The notes under the pieces were generated by a model. That model had not been told where the DNA came from, did not search any database, and saw only the letters and a program-made list of their open reading frames with translations. A stretch of 64,000 nucleotides of DNA from Flavobacteriaceae bacterium. GTDB lineage: Bacteria > Bacteroidota > Bacteroidia > Flavobacteriales > Flavobacteriaceae. The stretch is from contig JADGEL010000003.1 in the NCBI GenBank assembly GCA_016744415.1, positions 310,001-374,000 of the forward strand, in the 5' to 3' direction. The position numbers were made by a program, and so were the translations under genes. This document shows positions 1 to 7,675 of the stretch, in pieces (within the stretch, counting starts at the first letter, position 1; the number at the start of each line of letters is the position of its first letter).

Positions 1-1058
1 CTCAAACCAAATGTCCATTCATCTCTTTCATAACTCAAGTTTCTGTCAACACCACCAGCCATTTTTGAGTTTGTATCATAACTTTCGTAACGTGTAAATC
101 CCCACAATTCCATTTTCTTTTCTGATGGTAAAACATTAAATGATGCTTCAAGATTATAACCATACATCTGGCTTCCGAGATCTGCTCCATACAAATCATT
201 ATATGCTTCACTATCAGCAATACTCGTACTAATCAACTCACCTCTTGCGGCAAATCTTCCTAATCTATATCTTGCATCAAGACCTACCATTGCAACACCA
301 ACATCGGCACCGTCCAAATCTTTGTCATCTTCATCTGGTTGTGTTCTGCCAAAGTATCCTGCCAATCCTAAGCGTAAACCTTGAATTCCGTAGTAATCAA
401 CTTTTGCAGAGAAATTTGGATATACAAAGTTTGATTGCGCTCCTTTTTGACGACCATTTCTCAATCCATTTTTGCCTCCTAAATATTTTCCACTACTGCT
501 AACTGATGAAAATCCATTAAAAATATATGCTTGGTATTTTAAAGAAAGATTGTCAAATCTACCATAAACACCTGCACCAATTTCTCTCCAAGTAGTTGGA
601 ACAATAGATTTGTCAATGCTAGGTCTTTCTACAGAATTAAAAGTTGTTGGTTCATGATATTCGTTAATCAATCCCATTGGCACTAACATTAAACCACCAC
701 GTGCACTAATTTTATCATTAAAACTGTATTGTAAAAAAGCTTGCTCTACATATACTTCCTTTACGTGTTCAAATTCTACTTCAGTTATAAATTGAACCTT
801 CTCATTAAATTTATATCCAAAAAGCAACACTAAACGTTGAACATCAAATTCACCGTTTCCAGTTTCTGGTTGATTGTAAGTGATTTCACCATAACCACCA
901 ACTGTTACTCCGTTTTTAATGTTTCCAGATAAAATTCTTTCAGCAGAATTTTGTTGTAATTCTTTAAATTTTACTTCTGTTGAATCTTTGGGTTTTTCAG
1001 TTTGTGCAGTCACTATAGTTGCGATTAAAAGTGCTGCTAATAAAGTTAATTTTTTCAT
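1..1058 (-). CDS. Phosphate-selective porin O/P-like outer-membrane protein (3' end outside window)
   Basis: The frame is open on the minus strand from an ATG at 1056-1058 to the window edge, giving about 352 residues without the C-terminus. It starts with a signal peptide (MKKLTLLAALLIATIVTAQ). A short charged linker follows, then alternating beta strands typical of a 16-18 strand porin, for example GGYGEITYNQP near residue 53 and FDVQRLVLLFGYKFNEKVQF near residue 71. This resembles the Porin_O_P family that passes phosphate or other anions across the outer membrane; substrate selectivity cannot be read from sequence. The upstream region has a textbook promoter with a 15-bp inverted repeat just beyond it, so the gene is probably regulated on its own. 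It is separated from the 5'-nucleotidase behind it by a terminator. Confidence 0.8.
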   Translation of the reverse strand, partial: MKKLTLLAALLIATIVTAQTEKPKDSTEVKFKELQQNSAERILSGNIKNGVTVGGYGEITYNQPETGNGEFDVQRLVLLFGYKFNEKVQFITEVEFEHVKEVYVEQAFLQYSFNDKISARGGLMLVPMGLINEYHEPTTFNSVERPSIDKSIVPTTWREIGAGVYGRFDNLSLKYQAYIFNGFSSVSSSGKYLGGKNGLRNGRQKGAQSNFVYPNFSAKVDYYGIQGLRLGLAGYFGRTQPDEDDKDLDGADVGVAMVGLDARYRLGRFAARGELISTSIADSEAYNDLYGADLGSQMYGYNLEASFNVLPSEKKMELWGFTRYESYDTNSKMAGGVDRNLSYERDEWTFGL

Positions 1059-1101
1059 TATTATTATTTAGATTGATTTAAAATAGTATTTAATACTGCT
1101 G

Positions 1102-1131
1102 CAAAAATATTATAAAAAATGAATCTGACAA
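1102..1131 (-). promoter_or_regulatory. Promoter of the porin gene
   Basis: On the minus strand, TATTTTTG (1109-1102) matches the -7 consensus TAnnTTTG. TTG at 1131-1129 lies 19 bp upstream, the expected -33 position. Transcription would start near 1096, about 38 nt before the ATG. Confidence 0.65.
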
Positions 1132-1140
1132 ACCTTATTT

Positions 1141-1174
1141 AGATTTATTTAAAATAAAGATTTTAAATAAATCT
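1141..1174. repeat. Perfect 15-bp inverted repeat, possible operator upstream of the porin
   Basis: Positions 1141-1155 are the exact reverse complement of 1160-1174, with a 4-nt spacer. The arms are AT-only apart from one G/C pair near the outer end. The repeat begins about 10 bp beyond the -33 element of the porin promoter, a usual place for an activator site. It could also be a chance AT palindrome. Confidence 0.5.
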
Positions 1175-1190
1175 TTCTCGTAAAAATGAC

Positions 1191-1224
1191 AAAAAAAAAG
1201 AGGGTTGAATATCATTCAACCCTC
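1191..1224 (-). terminator. Rho-independent terminator of the 5'-nucleotidase gene
   Basis: A perfect 11-bp stem (1200-1210 with 1214-1224) has a 3-nt loop and is followed on the minus strand by nine T residues (1199-1191). It begins about 20 nt after the stop codon. Confidence 0.85.
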
Positions 1225-1245
1225 AACAAAAATTAATAGTTTAAA

Positions 1246-2754
1246 CTAATTAAATCCATTAAGATAATTAATTACAACTTTTCTGATATCACTTGCAGCA
1301 TCTTCTGGCTTATTTTCAAAAACTTTTAGCATTCCTTCACTATCAGTTTTTAAAAAAGGGATATCTCGTCCTAATAATAAATAATCAGTAAGAACAACTC
1401 TATAGGTCTTATTAATATTTATTGGCTCTCCTCCTACTTCCCATATTTTAGCATCACCATCATATTCAATATTGTGACGTTGTAAATAAGCACCAGTACC
1501 GGCTTTGAGCCTTCCATAATTCAATGTTTTTTCTAATAACTTTCCGGTCATTTCTACTTTGTTAATTCCACCTCCAAAAGGCAAGACTCTAAAAATATCT
1601 ACACCGGTAATATCACCAACCAATTCATCATCAATACGAATAGAACCACCATTTAAAAAGGCACAATCAACTTCATTATCAAAATTGGCAGCCATAGATG
1701 CCGAAATCATTTGTCCTAAATTTGTTTGAATGCTTCTAGTTTCAGTATCACGTCCATCAAGTGGAACTTTGGCTTTGAAAACTACTTTATATGGATCATC
1801 TAAAATAAGTTTTAGTTTATTATCTAACAAAACATTCCATCGCTGCACGATTCTCGCTACTTTTTTTGAAGGAGTAATAGATTCATTTAATACAACTAGT
1901 TCAGATTTAATCGCAGTTTTTTTAGTTGATTTATTAAACGTAATTTTATGAACATAAGCAGTTCTTGCATTGGCATCGGCTTTTGAAATTACAGCATCTC
2001 CTACAGGCACCATCATATTAGTATGCTCGTGACCACCAAAAATGATTGGGATATTAGGCATTGAATTCGCTAGCATTTTATCCTGAGCAATCGTAACATG
2101 TGTTAAGCCTAGAACAAGATCAACCTTTGATTGTAAAGCTTTATTTACATTGATAGGGTCTTGATATAAATCACCATAATCAACATAATTTGCCAGAGTT
2201 GAGTTGATGGTTGAGCTTATAAAACCAACACTCAACTCAGTTCCGTCTGCATCATTAAAATTGAACGTAACCGCTTTTGGAATTTCTGTTTTTACACCTT
2301 TCTTTTCTATATAAAATGGGGTTAATTTATCTCCTGTTTTTAATTTAATATTGGTTGCTATCCATTGAAAATCTGATTCGTTCAATCTTTTTTGAAAATC
2401 TGAATATTTCAAATCAAACTCATGATTTCCAAATGCTACCAAATCAAAACCTATGGTGTTCATTACTTCTATCATTTGTTTACCTTTATATCTCTCTCCA
2501 TTCTCATCTTTCAAAGTTCCCAATAATGAAGGGTTTAAAAAGTCTCCTCCATGCACCAACAAGGTGTTTTCATTTTCTTTTTTAATTGAATCATACAAAG
2601 TAGCAACACGAGCCAATCCGCCAACTTTACCACCACCTAATGCATCTATTTCATAAATATCATTAACATTAATCACTATAAATTCTAGTGTGTCCTCTTT
2701 TTTAGAACACGAAATTAAAAAGAGAATTGTAAATAATATGGAGAGCTTTTTCAT
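1246..2754 (-). CDS. 5'-nucleotidase / bifunctional metallophosphatase lipoprotein (UshA family)
   Basis: This 502-residue protein starts with a lipoprotein signal (lipobox LISC, Cys16). The metallophosphatase core follows in family order: ND motif (residues 28-30), GGLARVATL, GGDFLNPS, GNHEFD, a histidine after GL (GLTHV) and GGHEH. The C-terminal half carries the 5_nucleotid_C domain with FLNGGSIRID. The family hydrolyses nucleotides or related phosphate esters at the cell surface. One feature differs from classic UshA: the first motif reads NDIYE where UshA has ND-x-HG, so a metal-binding His is replaced by Tyr. That is seen in a recognised subfamily (NDVYE type), so the protein need not be dead. 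The gene has its own terminator and a promoter facing a divergent gene. Confidence 0.85.
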   Translation of the reverse strand: MKKLSILFTILFLISCSKKEDTLEFIVINVNDIYEIDALGGGKVGGLARVATLYDSIKKENENTLLVHGGDFLNPSLLGTLKDENGERYKGKQMIEVMNTIGFDLVAFGNHEFDLKYSDFQKRLNESDFQWIATNIKLKTGDKLTPFYIEKKGVKTEIPKAVTFNFNDADGTELSVGFISSTINSTLANYVDYGDLYQDPINVNKALQSKVDLVLGLTHVTIAQDKMLANSMPNIPIIFGGHEHTNMMVPVGDAVISKADANARTAYVHKITFNKSTKKTAIKSELVVLNESITPSKKVARIVQRWNVLLDNKLKLILDDPYKVVFKAKVPLDGRDTETRSIQTNLGQMISASMAANFDNEVDCAFLNGGSIRIDDELVGDITGVDIFRVLPFGGGINKVEMTGKLLEKTLNYGRLKAGTGAYLQRHNIEYDGDAKIWEVGGEPININKTYRVVLTDYLLLGRDIPFLKTDSEGMLKVFENKPEDAASDIRKVVINYLNGFN

Positions 2755-2781
2755 CTGATTTTATTTATATTTATTGATTCA

Positions 2782-2789
2782 CAAATATA
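2782..2789 (-). promoter_or_regulatory. -7 box of the 5'-nucleotidase gene
   Basis: TATATTTG on the minus strand lies 28 nt upstream of the ATG. No well-spaced TTG is visible upstream of it. Confidence 0.5.
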
Positions 2790-2822
2790 TGTAATACATT
2801 CGCAAAAATAAATTCAATTTTA

Positions 2823-3452
2823 ATGAAGTTCAATTTTTTAATCCTTACAATTTTCCTTTTAAGTTTTAGCTTTTTCTCTTCTGCCCAAGAAGAAAGCTCT
2901 AAATTTAAGATTGGATTTAATTATGGTTTTGGTGAAACTGATAAATTTCCATTTAGTACCGATAACTATACTTACAATATACAGTTTTATAAAATTCAAC
3001 TAAACTATTTGATTAAGGAATGGCGTAAATTTGATTTTGAAATTAATGTAGAACCAAGTTATTATAAAACCAAACATCAACTCTTAAACAAATATTTTGT
3101 TACACCAAATGATCCTGAGTATTTAGAAAAAAGGGAGGAATACACAAAACTAAAAACTATGAATGAGTATGTTTTAGGAATCGGGTTTTTGGTCAGATAC
3201 CCAATAGTAGATAAATTATCAGTTTCTGTTTTAGGTAGCATTGGTCCAATGTATATTGATACCGAAACTGAACGTATGGCAAAAGGTTTTGCTTTCTCTG
3301 ATGTGCTCTCTTTTGGGCTTACCTATAAAATTAAAACACTTGCTTTTGATGTGCGTTATGGAGTCCGTCATGTTTCGAATGCAGAGTTACAGCAACCCAA
3401 TAGTGGTTATAACTCCACAAATTTGGAGTTTGGTGTATTAGTTGATTTATAA
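2823..3452 (+). CDS. PagL-like acyloxyacyl hydrolase family outer-membrane protein
   Basis: The 209-residue protein has a Sec signal peptide (to about residue 21, FFSSAQ) and a beta-barrel body of short alternating strands. Near the C-terminus it reads RHVSNAELQQPNSGYNS followed by LEFGVLVDL. The H-x-S-N-A motif with a following P-N-x-G is the signature of PagL-type lipid A 3-O-deacylases, in which His and Ser are catalytic. A glutamate follows at LEFG, but I cannot confirm it is the third catalytic residue. If the family assignment holds, the enzyme removes an acyl chain from lipid A in the outer membrane. It could equally be a Bacteroidota relative annotated only as acyloxyacyl hydrolase. 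It is divergent from the 5'-nucleotidase gene, with a 68-bp shared upstream region. Confidence 0.62.
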   Translation: MKFNFLILTIFLLSFSFFSSAQEESSKFKIGFNYGFGETDKFPFSTDNYTYNIQFYKIQLNYLIKEWRKFDFEINVEPSYYKTKHQLLNKYFVTPNDPEYLEKREEYTKLKTMNEYVLGIGFLVRYPIVDKLSVSVLGSIGPMYIDTETERMAKGFAFSDVLSFGLTYKIKTLAFDVRYGVRHVSNAELQQPNSGYNSTNLEFGVLVDL

Positions 3453-3496
3453 AATATTTTAACAAAACATTATAAATTTAACCTAAAGGATTCTAT

Positions 3497-3504
3497 TATT
3501 TTTG
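3497..3504 (+). promoter_or_regulatory. -7 box ahead of the histidine phosphatase gene
   Basis: TATTTTTG lies 17 nt before the TTG start, implying a very short leader. No clear -33 TTG is present. Confidence 0.45.
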
Positions 3505-3521
3505 AGCAAACTAAAAATCCA

Positions 3522-4040
3522 TTGAAAAAACTTTTACTATTTCTATTTATTTACAGTTCTTTTTTTTCGATTTACGGTCAGAATCAAGAAGAAAATTCTT
3601 CAGAAATTACAACTACTTATTATTTAATAAGGCATTCTGAAAAAGATACTAGCAATACATCAGATAGAAATCCAGACTTATCAGAAATAGGAATTCAACG
3701 TGCTTATAGTTGGACATCAATTTTGAAAGAGATAAAGTTTGATGCTATCTACTCTACTAATTATAATAGAACAATGCAAACTGCAAAACCAATTGCAGAT
3801 AGCAATCAATTAGAAATAATTAAATACGATCTCTCAACTTTTAATTTTAACGAATTTAAAGAAGCTACAAAAGAGAAAATAGTTCTTATCGTTGGTCATA
3901 GCAACACAACACCTTCTTTTGCGAATGATTTTATCGGTAAAAATGAATATCAGCAAATTGAAGAATCAAATTATGCAAACTTATATATTATAACAGTAAC
4001 AGGTAATACTGTTGCACATTCATTATTAAAAATAAATTAA
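3522..4040 (+). CDS. Secreted histidine phosphatase (SixA / phosphoglycerate mutase-like)
   Basis: The gene encodes 172 residues from a TTG start. TTG is chosen because it begins an exact MKKLLLFLF signal peptide and sits just behind a promoter box. The mature part holds the histidine-phosphatase catalytic set: LIRHSEKD (the RHG-type motif, here RHS), SxxxRTMQTA, and the second catalytic histidine in VGHSNTTP. The family transfers phosphate through a phosphohistidine; the substrate is unknown and the location is probably periplasmic. The stop codon is followed at once by the ATG of the M61 peptidase, so the two are co-transcribed. Confidence 0.8.
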   Translation: MKKLLLFLFIYSSFFSIYGQNQEENSSEITTTYYLIRHSEKDTSNTSDRNPDLSEIGIQRAYSWTSILKEIKFDAIYSTNYNRTMQTAKPIADSNQLEIIKYDLSTFNFNEFKEATKEKIVLIVGHSNTTPSFANDFIGKNEYQQIEESNYANLYIITVTGNTVAHSLLKIN

Positions 4041-5603
4041 ATGAAAAATATTAAATCCTCAATAGCCCTAATCCTATTAACTGTCTTATTTATTTCTTGT
4101 GGAAATACTGCTAAGACTACTCAGAAATCAGACAGCAAAGTTGTCAAGAAAGAATCTGTTAAATTTAATATTGATTTAAACAATAGGATAGACGACACTT
4201 TTAAAGTGACTGTTACAGCTCCGAAACTATCAGCAAAAAACAATATTTTTCAATTTGCTTCTACTGCACCTGGAACTTATCAGGTAATGGATATAGGTCG
4301 ATTTGTAAAGTCTTTTACAGCGATGGATGAAAAAGGAAATTTAATAACAACTACAAAAATTTCTATCAATCAATTTGAAATTTCAACGCCCGAAAAAGTA
4401 AAGACTATTATTTACGAAATTTCAGAAACTTATGATACTCCCGTTAATGAACATCCCATTTACGCAATGGCAGGGACATCAATTGAAGAAGACCATGCAC
4501 TTATAAACGGACAAGCTGTTTTTGGGTACTTTAAAGGACTACAAAACAGCGAAATAAATATTGAAATTGAATACCCTGAAACATGGCAAGTAGGTACAGC
4601 ACTTACACAAAACGCTACCGGAGAGTTTGTAGCAAATAGTTATGATCATGTTGTAGACTCTCCTATTCTGTTAGGAAATTTGACCAAGGTATCTACGGTA
4701 ATTGATGAAACCAATATTGATATTTACACATACTCTGCCAAAGGAATGATACAATCCGAAGAAGTGTTAGAAACCATAGAAGGCATGTTATATTCTGCCA
4801 ACAAGTTTTTAAATGGCTTGCCGGTTGATAGGTATACTTTTTTGCTTTTTATGGAAACCAACACACAAAAAGCTAAAGGAGCATGGGAACATTCTTACAG
4901 CTCTTTATACACCCTTGACGAAAATAGTTGGGATAAAATTTCAACTACCTTTAAAGAAATTGCTGCACATGAGTTTTTTCATATTGTTACTCCTTTAAAT
5001 ATACATAGTGAAGTAATTCAAGAATTTAATTTTATTACCCCTGTAGCCTCACAACATTTATGGTTATATGAAGGTACTACTGAATGGGCATCACACATGA
5101 TGTTACTTCGTTCTAGAGAAAAATCATTTGAAGATTATTTAAAAACACTTCGCCGTAAAGCATATATAGCAACCAATTATTATAGTACAGATTATAGTCT
5201 TTTAGACTTATCCTTAAATTCTTTTGAAGATGGTGGACAAAAAGAATATGCAAATATTTATATGAAAGGTGCACTGGTTGCAGGTTTGCTAGATATCAGA
5301 TTGTTAGAATTATCAGGTGGTGAAAGAGGATTAATAGATGTTATAAATGAATTAGCAAAAATTTATGGCCCAAATAAAGCTTTTGACGAAGCTACTTTCT
5401 TTACTTATTTTACAGAATTTACCTATCCAGAGATTGCTGAATTTTTTGAGTTATATGTAAAAAAGGCTACACCATTACCTTATAAAGAATATTATCAAAA
5501 AATTGGGATACAATACGATGCAGAAAAATACCATTTTACTGTTGATGAAAATGCTACTGAAGAACAACTAAAATTAAGAACTCGCTGGATGGAGCAATTG
5601 TAA
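4041..5603 (+). CDS. M61-family (glycyl aminopeptidase-like) metallopeptidase lipoprotein
   Basis: The 520-residue protein has a lipobox (FISC, Cys20). The zinc site is visible as HEFFH (residues 310-314), and a downstream WLYEGTTEW supplies the third ligand (Glu344). The N-terminal half is beta-rich, as in M61 enzymes, and the C-terminal part is helical. Most M61 proteins are near 600 residues and end in a PDZ domain; none is recognisable here, so this is a short form. It probably trims peptides at the periplasmic face of a membrane. The gene abuts the upstream phosphatase without spacing and ends at a strong terminator. Confidence 0.82.
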   Translation: MKNIKSSIALILLTVLFISCGNTAKTTQKSDSKVVKKESVKFNIDLNNRIDDTFKVTVTAPKLSAKNNIFQFASTAPGTYQVMDIGRFVKSFTAMDEKGNLITTTKISINQFEISTPEKVKTIIYEISETYDTPVNEHPIYAMAGTSIEEDHALINGQAVFGYFKGLQNSEINIEIEYPETWQVGTALTQNATGEFVANSYDHVVDSPILLGNLTKVSTVIDETNIDIYTYSAKGMIQSEEVLETIEGMLYSANKFLNGLPVDRYTFLLFMETNTQKAKGAWEHSYSSLYTLDENSWDKISTTFKEIAAHEFFHIVTPLNIHSEVIQEFNFITPVASQHLWLYEGTTEWASHMMLLRSREKSFEDYLKTLRRKAYIATNYYSTDYSLLDLSLNSFEDGGQKEYANIYMKGALVAGLLDIRLLELSGGERGLIDVINELAKIYGPNKAFDEATFFTYFTEFTYPEIAEFFELYVKKATPLPYKEYYQKIGIQYDAEKYHFTVDENATEEQLKLRTRWMEQL

Positions 5604-5624
5604 TTATAAACGTATTTAAAAATT

Positions 5625-5657
5625 AAGGGATTTGTTTAGTAGCAAATCCCTTTTTTT
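5625..5657 (+). terminator. Terminator of the phosphatase-M61 operon
   Basis: A 10-bp stem (5625-5634 with 5643-5652) has an 8-nt loop and runs into seven T residues at 5651-5657. It argues against an upstream start for smpB. Confidence 0.8.
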
Positions 5658-5672
5658 ATTTTATCAAATACT

Positions 5673-5680
5673 TACCTTTG
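5673..5680 (+). promoter_or_regulatory. -7 box of the smpB operon, almost touching the start codon
   Basis: TACCTTTG ends 5 nt before the smpB ATG at 5686. The predicted transcription start would fall on or next to the ATG, so the message may be leaderless. Confidence 0.55.
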
Positions 5681-5685
5681 TGCAA

Positions 5686-6141
5686 ATGCAAAAAAAAGTA
5701 AACATCCAAAATAAAAAAGCTCGTTTTGAATATGAAATTCTAGATGAATATGTTGCGGGTATACAACTCAGTGGTACAGAAATAAAAAGTATTAGACAAA
5801 GTAAAGCAAGAATTACCGAAAGTTTTTGTGAGTTTAATGAGCAAGGAGAGCTGTTTGCCATTAACATGTATATAGAAGAATATGCATTTGGGAATATCTA
5901 CAACCATAAGGCAAAAAGCGCTAGAAAACTCCTACTCAACAAAAGAGAATTAAAAAAACTCGAAAAAGAAATTCAGAATGTAGGCCTAACAATTATTCCG
6001 CTTAAATTATTTTTATCTGATAAAGGTTGGGCTAAATTAAAGATTGCACTTTGTAAGGGTAAAAAACTATACGACAAGCGAGAGACTATGAAAGACCGCG
6101 ATAGCAAACGTGATTTGGCACGCATAAAAAAAGACTTTTAA
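5686..6141 (+). CDS. smpB: SsrA-binding protein SmpB
   Basis: The 151-residue protein acts with tmRNA to rescue stalled ribosomes. Family hallmarks are present: NKKARFEYEILDEYVAGIQLSG and GTEIKSIRQ near the N-terminus, FCEF, then the basic C-terminal tail with GKKLYDKRE and KRDLARIKKDF. The longer reading frame back to 5632 is rejected: the extra residues have no SmpB similarity and run through the previous terminator and the -7 box. Length from this start matches the family (about 150-160). The stop codon touches the ATG of the ubiA-like gene, so smpB heads an operon with ubiA-like and maf. Confidence 0.95.
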   Translation: MQKKVNIQNKKARFEYEILDEYVAGIQLSGTEIKSIRQSKARITESFCEFNEQGELFAINMYIEEYAFGNIYNHKAKSARKLLLNKRELKKLEKEIQNVGLTIIPLKLFLSDKGWAKLKIALCKGKKLYDKRETMKDRDSKRDLARIKKDF

Positions 6142-7035
6142 ATGGCAGTACATTTTTTAAAGTTGATACGTTGGCAAAATTTAAGCATGCTTATAATTAT
6201 TCAACTACTCTTTAAATATGTACTCTTCAAAAATTATCAGATCGCAACAAGCATATCAAACTTTGAATTTGCTTTATTAATATTAGCGATTATATTTATT
6301 GCCGCAGGAGGTAATGTAATCAATGATTTTTTTGATATAAAAACTGATACTATTAACAAACCAGCCAAAGTTATAGTTGGTGTCGTTTTTAGTAAGTATC
6401 ATACAAAATTTATTTATGTAATTTTAACAATATCAGGAATTATATTAGGAGTTTCTCTGAGTTATAGTACACAACTCCCCTATTTATCAATTATTTTTAT
6501 AGCGATTGCTGGCTTGCTTTTTTTGTATTCTAACTCCATCAAAAGAATAGCACTTATAGGAAATATCCTTATTTCTTTACTCATTGCATTTAGTATTCTC
6601 TTATTAGGAGTATTTGATGTATTCCCTAATAGTAGCAACCCAAACAATGCACTTGTTTTAAATGTAATGCTCGTCTATGCTGCTTTTGCATTTGCACTTA
6701 ACTTTATCAGAGAAATTATTAAAGATATTGAGGATGTAGATGGAGATTATACTATGGATTTGAAAACACTACCCATTGTTTTGGGTAGAAAAAGAGCTCA
6801 AAACTGCACTTTATTTTTAAGTAGCTGTTTTACTTTTATTTTAATTTTTACAATTACGTTCTATCGTTATTTTAGTGATTTTATTTTTGGCTATGGATTT
6901 CTTTTAGTTGTCTTTCCTCTGCTCTATTTTTGCTATCAACTATATCATGCAAACACAAAGCAAGACTTTAAAAAGTTAAGCTCTTTATTAAAGCTAGTAA
7001 TGATTTCTGGTATGCTTTCAATCTTTATAATTTAA
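6142..7035 (+). CDS. UbiA-family prenyltransferase (geranylgeranylglycerol-phosphate synthase-like)
   Basis: This 297-residue integral membrane protein has about eight hydrophobic segments. Both aspartate-rich motifs of the UbiA superfamily are visible: NDFFDIKTD (residues 61-69) and KDIEDVDGDY (near residues 194-203). They bind the Mg-prenyl diphosphate. Bacteroidota homologues with this motif pattern are often annotated as geranylgeranylglycerol-phosphate geranylgeranyltransferase, but the acceptor cannot be deduced, and a menaquinone or haem role is possible. It lies in the smpB operon with no spacer, and 4 nt separate it from maf. Confidence 0.82.
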   Translation: MAVHFLKLIRWQNLSMLIIIQLLFKYVLFKNYQIATSISNFEFALLILAIIFIAAGGNVINDFFDIKTDTINKPAKVIVGVVFSKYHTKFIYVILTISGIILGVSLSYSTQLPYLSIIFIAIAGLLFLYSNSIKRIALIGNILISLLIAFSILLLGVFDVFPNSSNPNNALVLNVMLVYAAFAFALNFIREIIKDIEDVDGDYTMDLKTLPIVLGRKRAQNCTLFLSSCFTFILIFTITFYRYFSDFIFGYGFLLVVFPLLYFCYQLYHANTKQDFKKLSSLLKLVMISGMLSIFII

Positions 7036-7039
7036 ATTT

Positions 7040-7618
7040 ATGCTAAAAGAAAAATTAAAAAACTACAATATCATTCTTGCCTCAGGATCACCAAGAAGGC
7101 AACAATTTTTAAAAGATTTAAATCTCGATTTTACAATTCAATTAAAAGAAATAGAAGAAATTTACCCACCTCATTTAAAAAAAACAGAAATTACAGATTA
7201 TTTGGCTGAGCTTAAATCAAGCTCATTTACCAACTTAAATAACAATGATATCCTCATAACTTCTGACACCATTGTTTGGTTAGAAAACAAAGCAATAGGC
7301 AAGCCAAAAGACAAACAAGATGCAATAGCCATTTTTAAAGAAATGTCAGGGAAAAAGCATCAGGTGTTTACTTCAATTTGCCTTAAAACAGTTGGAGCTA
7401 TTAGAATTATTAACGACACAACAGATGTATATTTTAAAAAACTAAGCGATGATGAAATCAATTTTTATTTAGATAATTTTCAACCTTATGATAAAGCAGG
7501 AGGTTACGGAATTCAAGATTGGATTGGGCTTATTGGTGTCGAAAAAATTGATGGAAGTTATTTTAATGTCATGGGATTACCTGTTCATAAATTATATGCA
7601 GAATTGTTAAAATTTTAG
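7040..7618 (+). CDS. maf: Maf-like nucleoside triphosphate pyrophosphatase
   Basis: The 192-residue protein begins with the family signature ILASGSPRRQQFL near residue 12. It contains SDTIVWLENKAIGKPKD (catalytic acidic patch), FTSICL and the C-terminal YDKAGGYGIQDW stretch. Maf proteins hydrolyse the alpha-beta bond of non-canonical or certain canonical nucleoside triphosphates in the cytoplasm and act as a housekeeping filter. The length is typical. It is the last gene of the smpB-ubiA-maf operon. Confidence 0.9.
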   Translation: MLKEKLKNYNIILASGSPRRQQFLKDLNLDFTIQLKEIEEIYPPHLKKTEITDYLAELKSSSFTNLNNNDILITSDTIVWLENKAIGKPKDKQDAIAIFKEMSGKKHQVFTSICLKTVGAIRIINDTTDVYFKKLSDDEINFYLDNFQPYDKAGGYGIQDWIGLIGVEKIDGSYFNVMGLPVHKLYAELLKF

Positions 7619-7641
7619 GCTTCATATTATTTCAAAAAGAT

Positions 7642-7649
7642 TATTTTTG
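7642..7649 (+). promoter_or_regulatory. -7 box ahead of the transketolase subunit gene
   Basis: TATTTTTG lies 26 nt before the ATG at 7676, giving a leader of about 20 nt. Confidence 0.5.
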
Positions 7650-7675
7650 CCAACGCACAACGTTATTCTATATAA

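Noticed and set aside
245-502. 85-codon plus-strand frame at the left edge
   Set aside because: It is antisense to the porin, whose own frame is open from 1058 to the window edge with a signal peptide.
5632-5685. Longer N-terminus for smpB
   Set aside because: The extra 18 codons overlap the preceding terminator and the -7 box and have no SmpB similarity.
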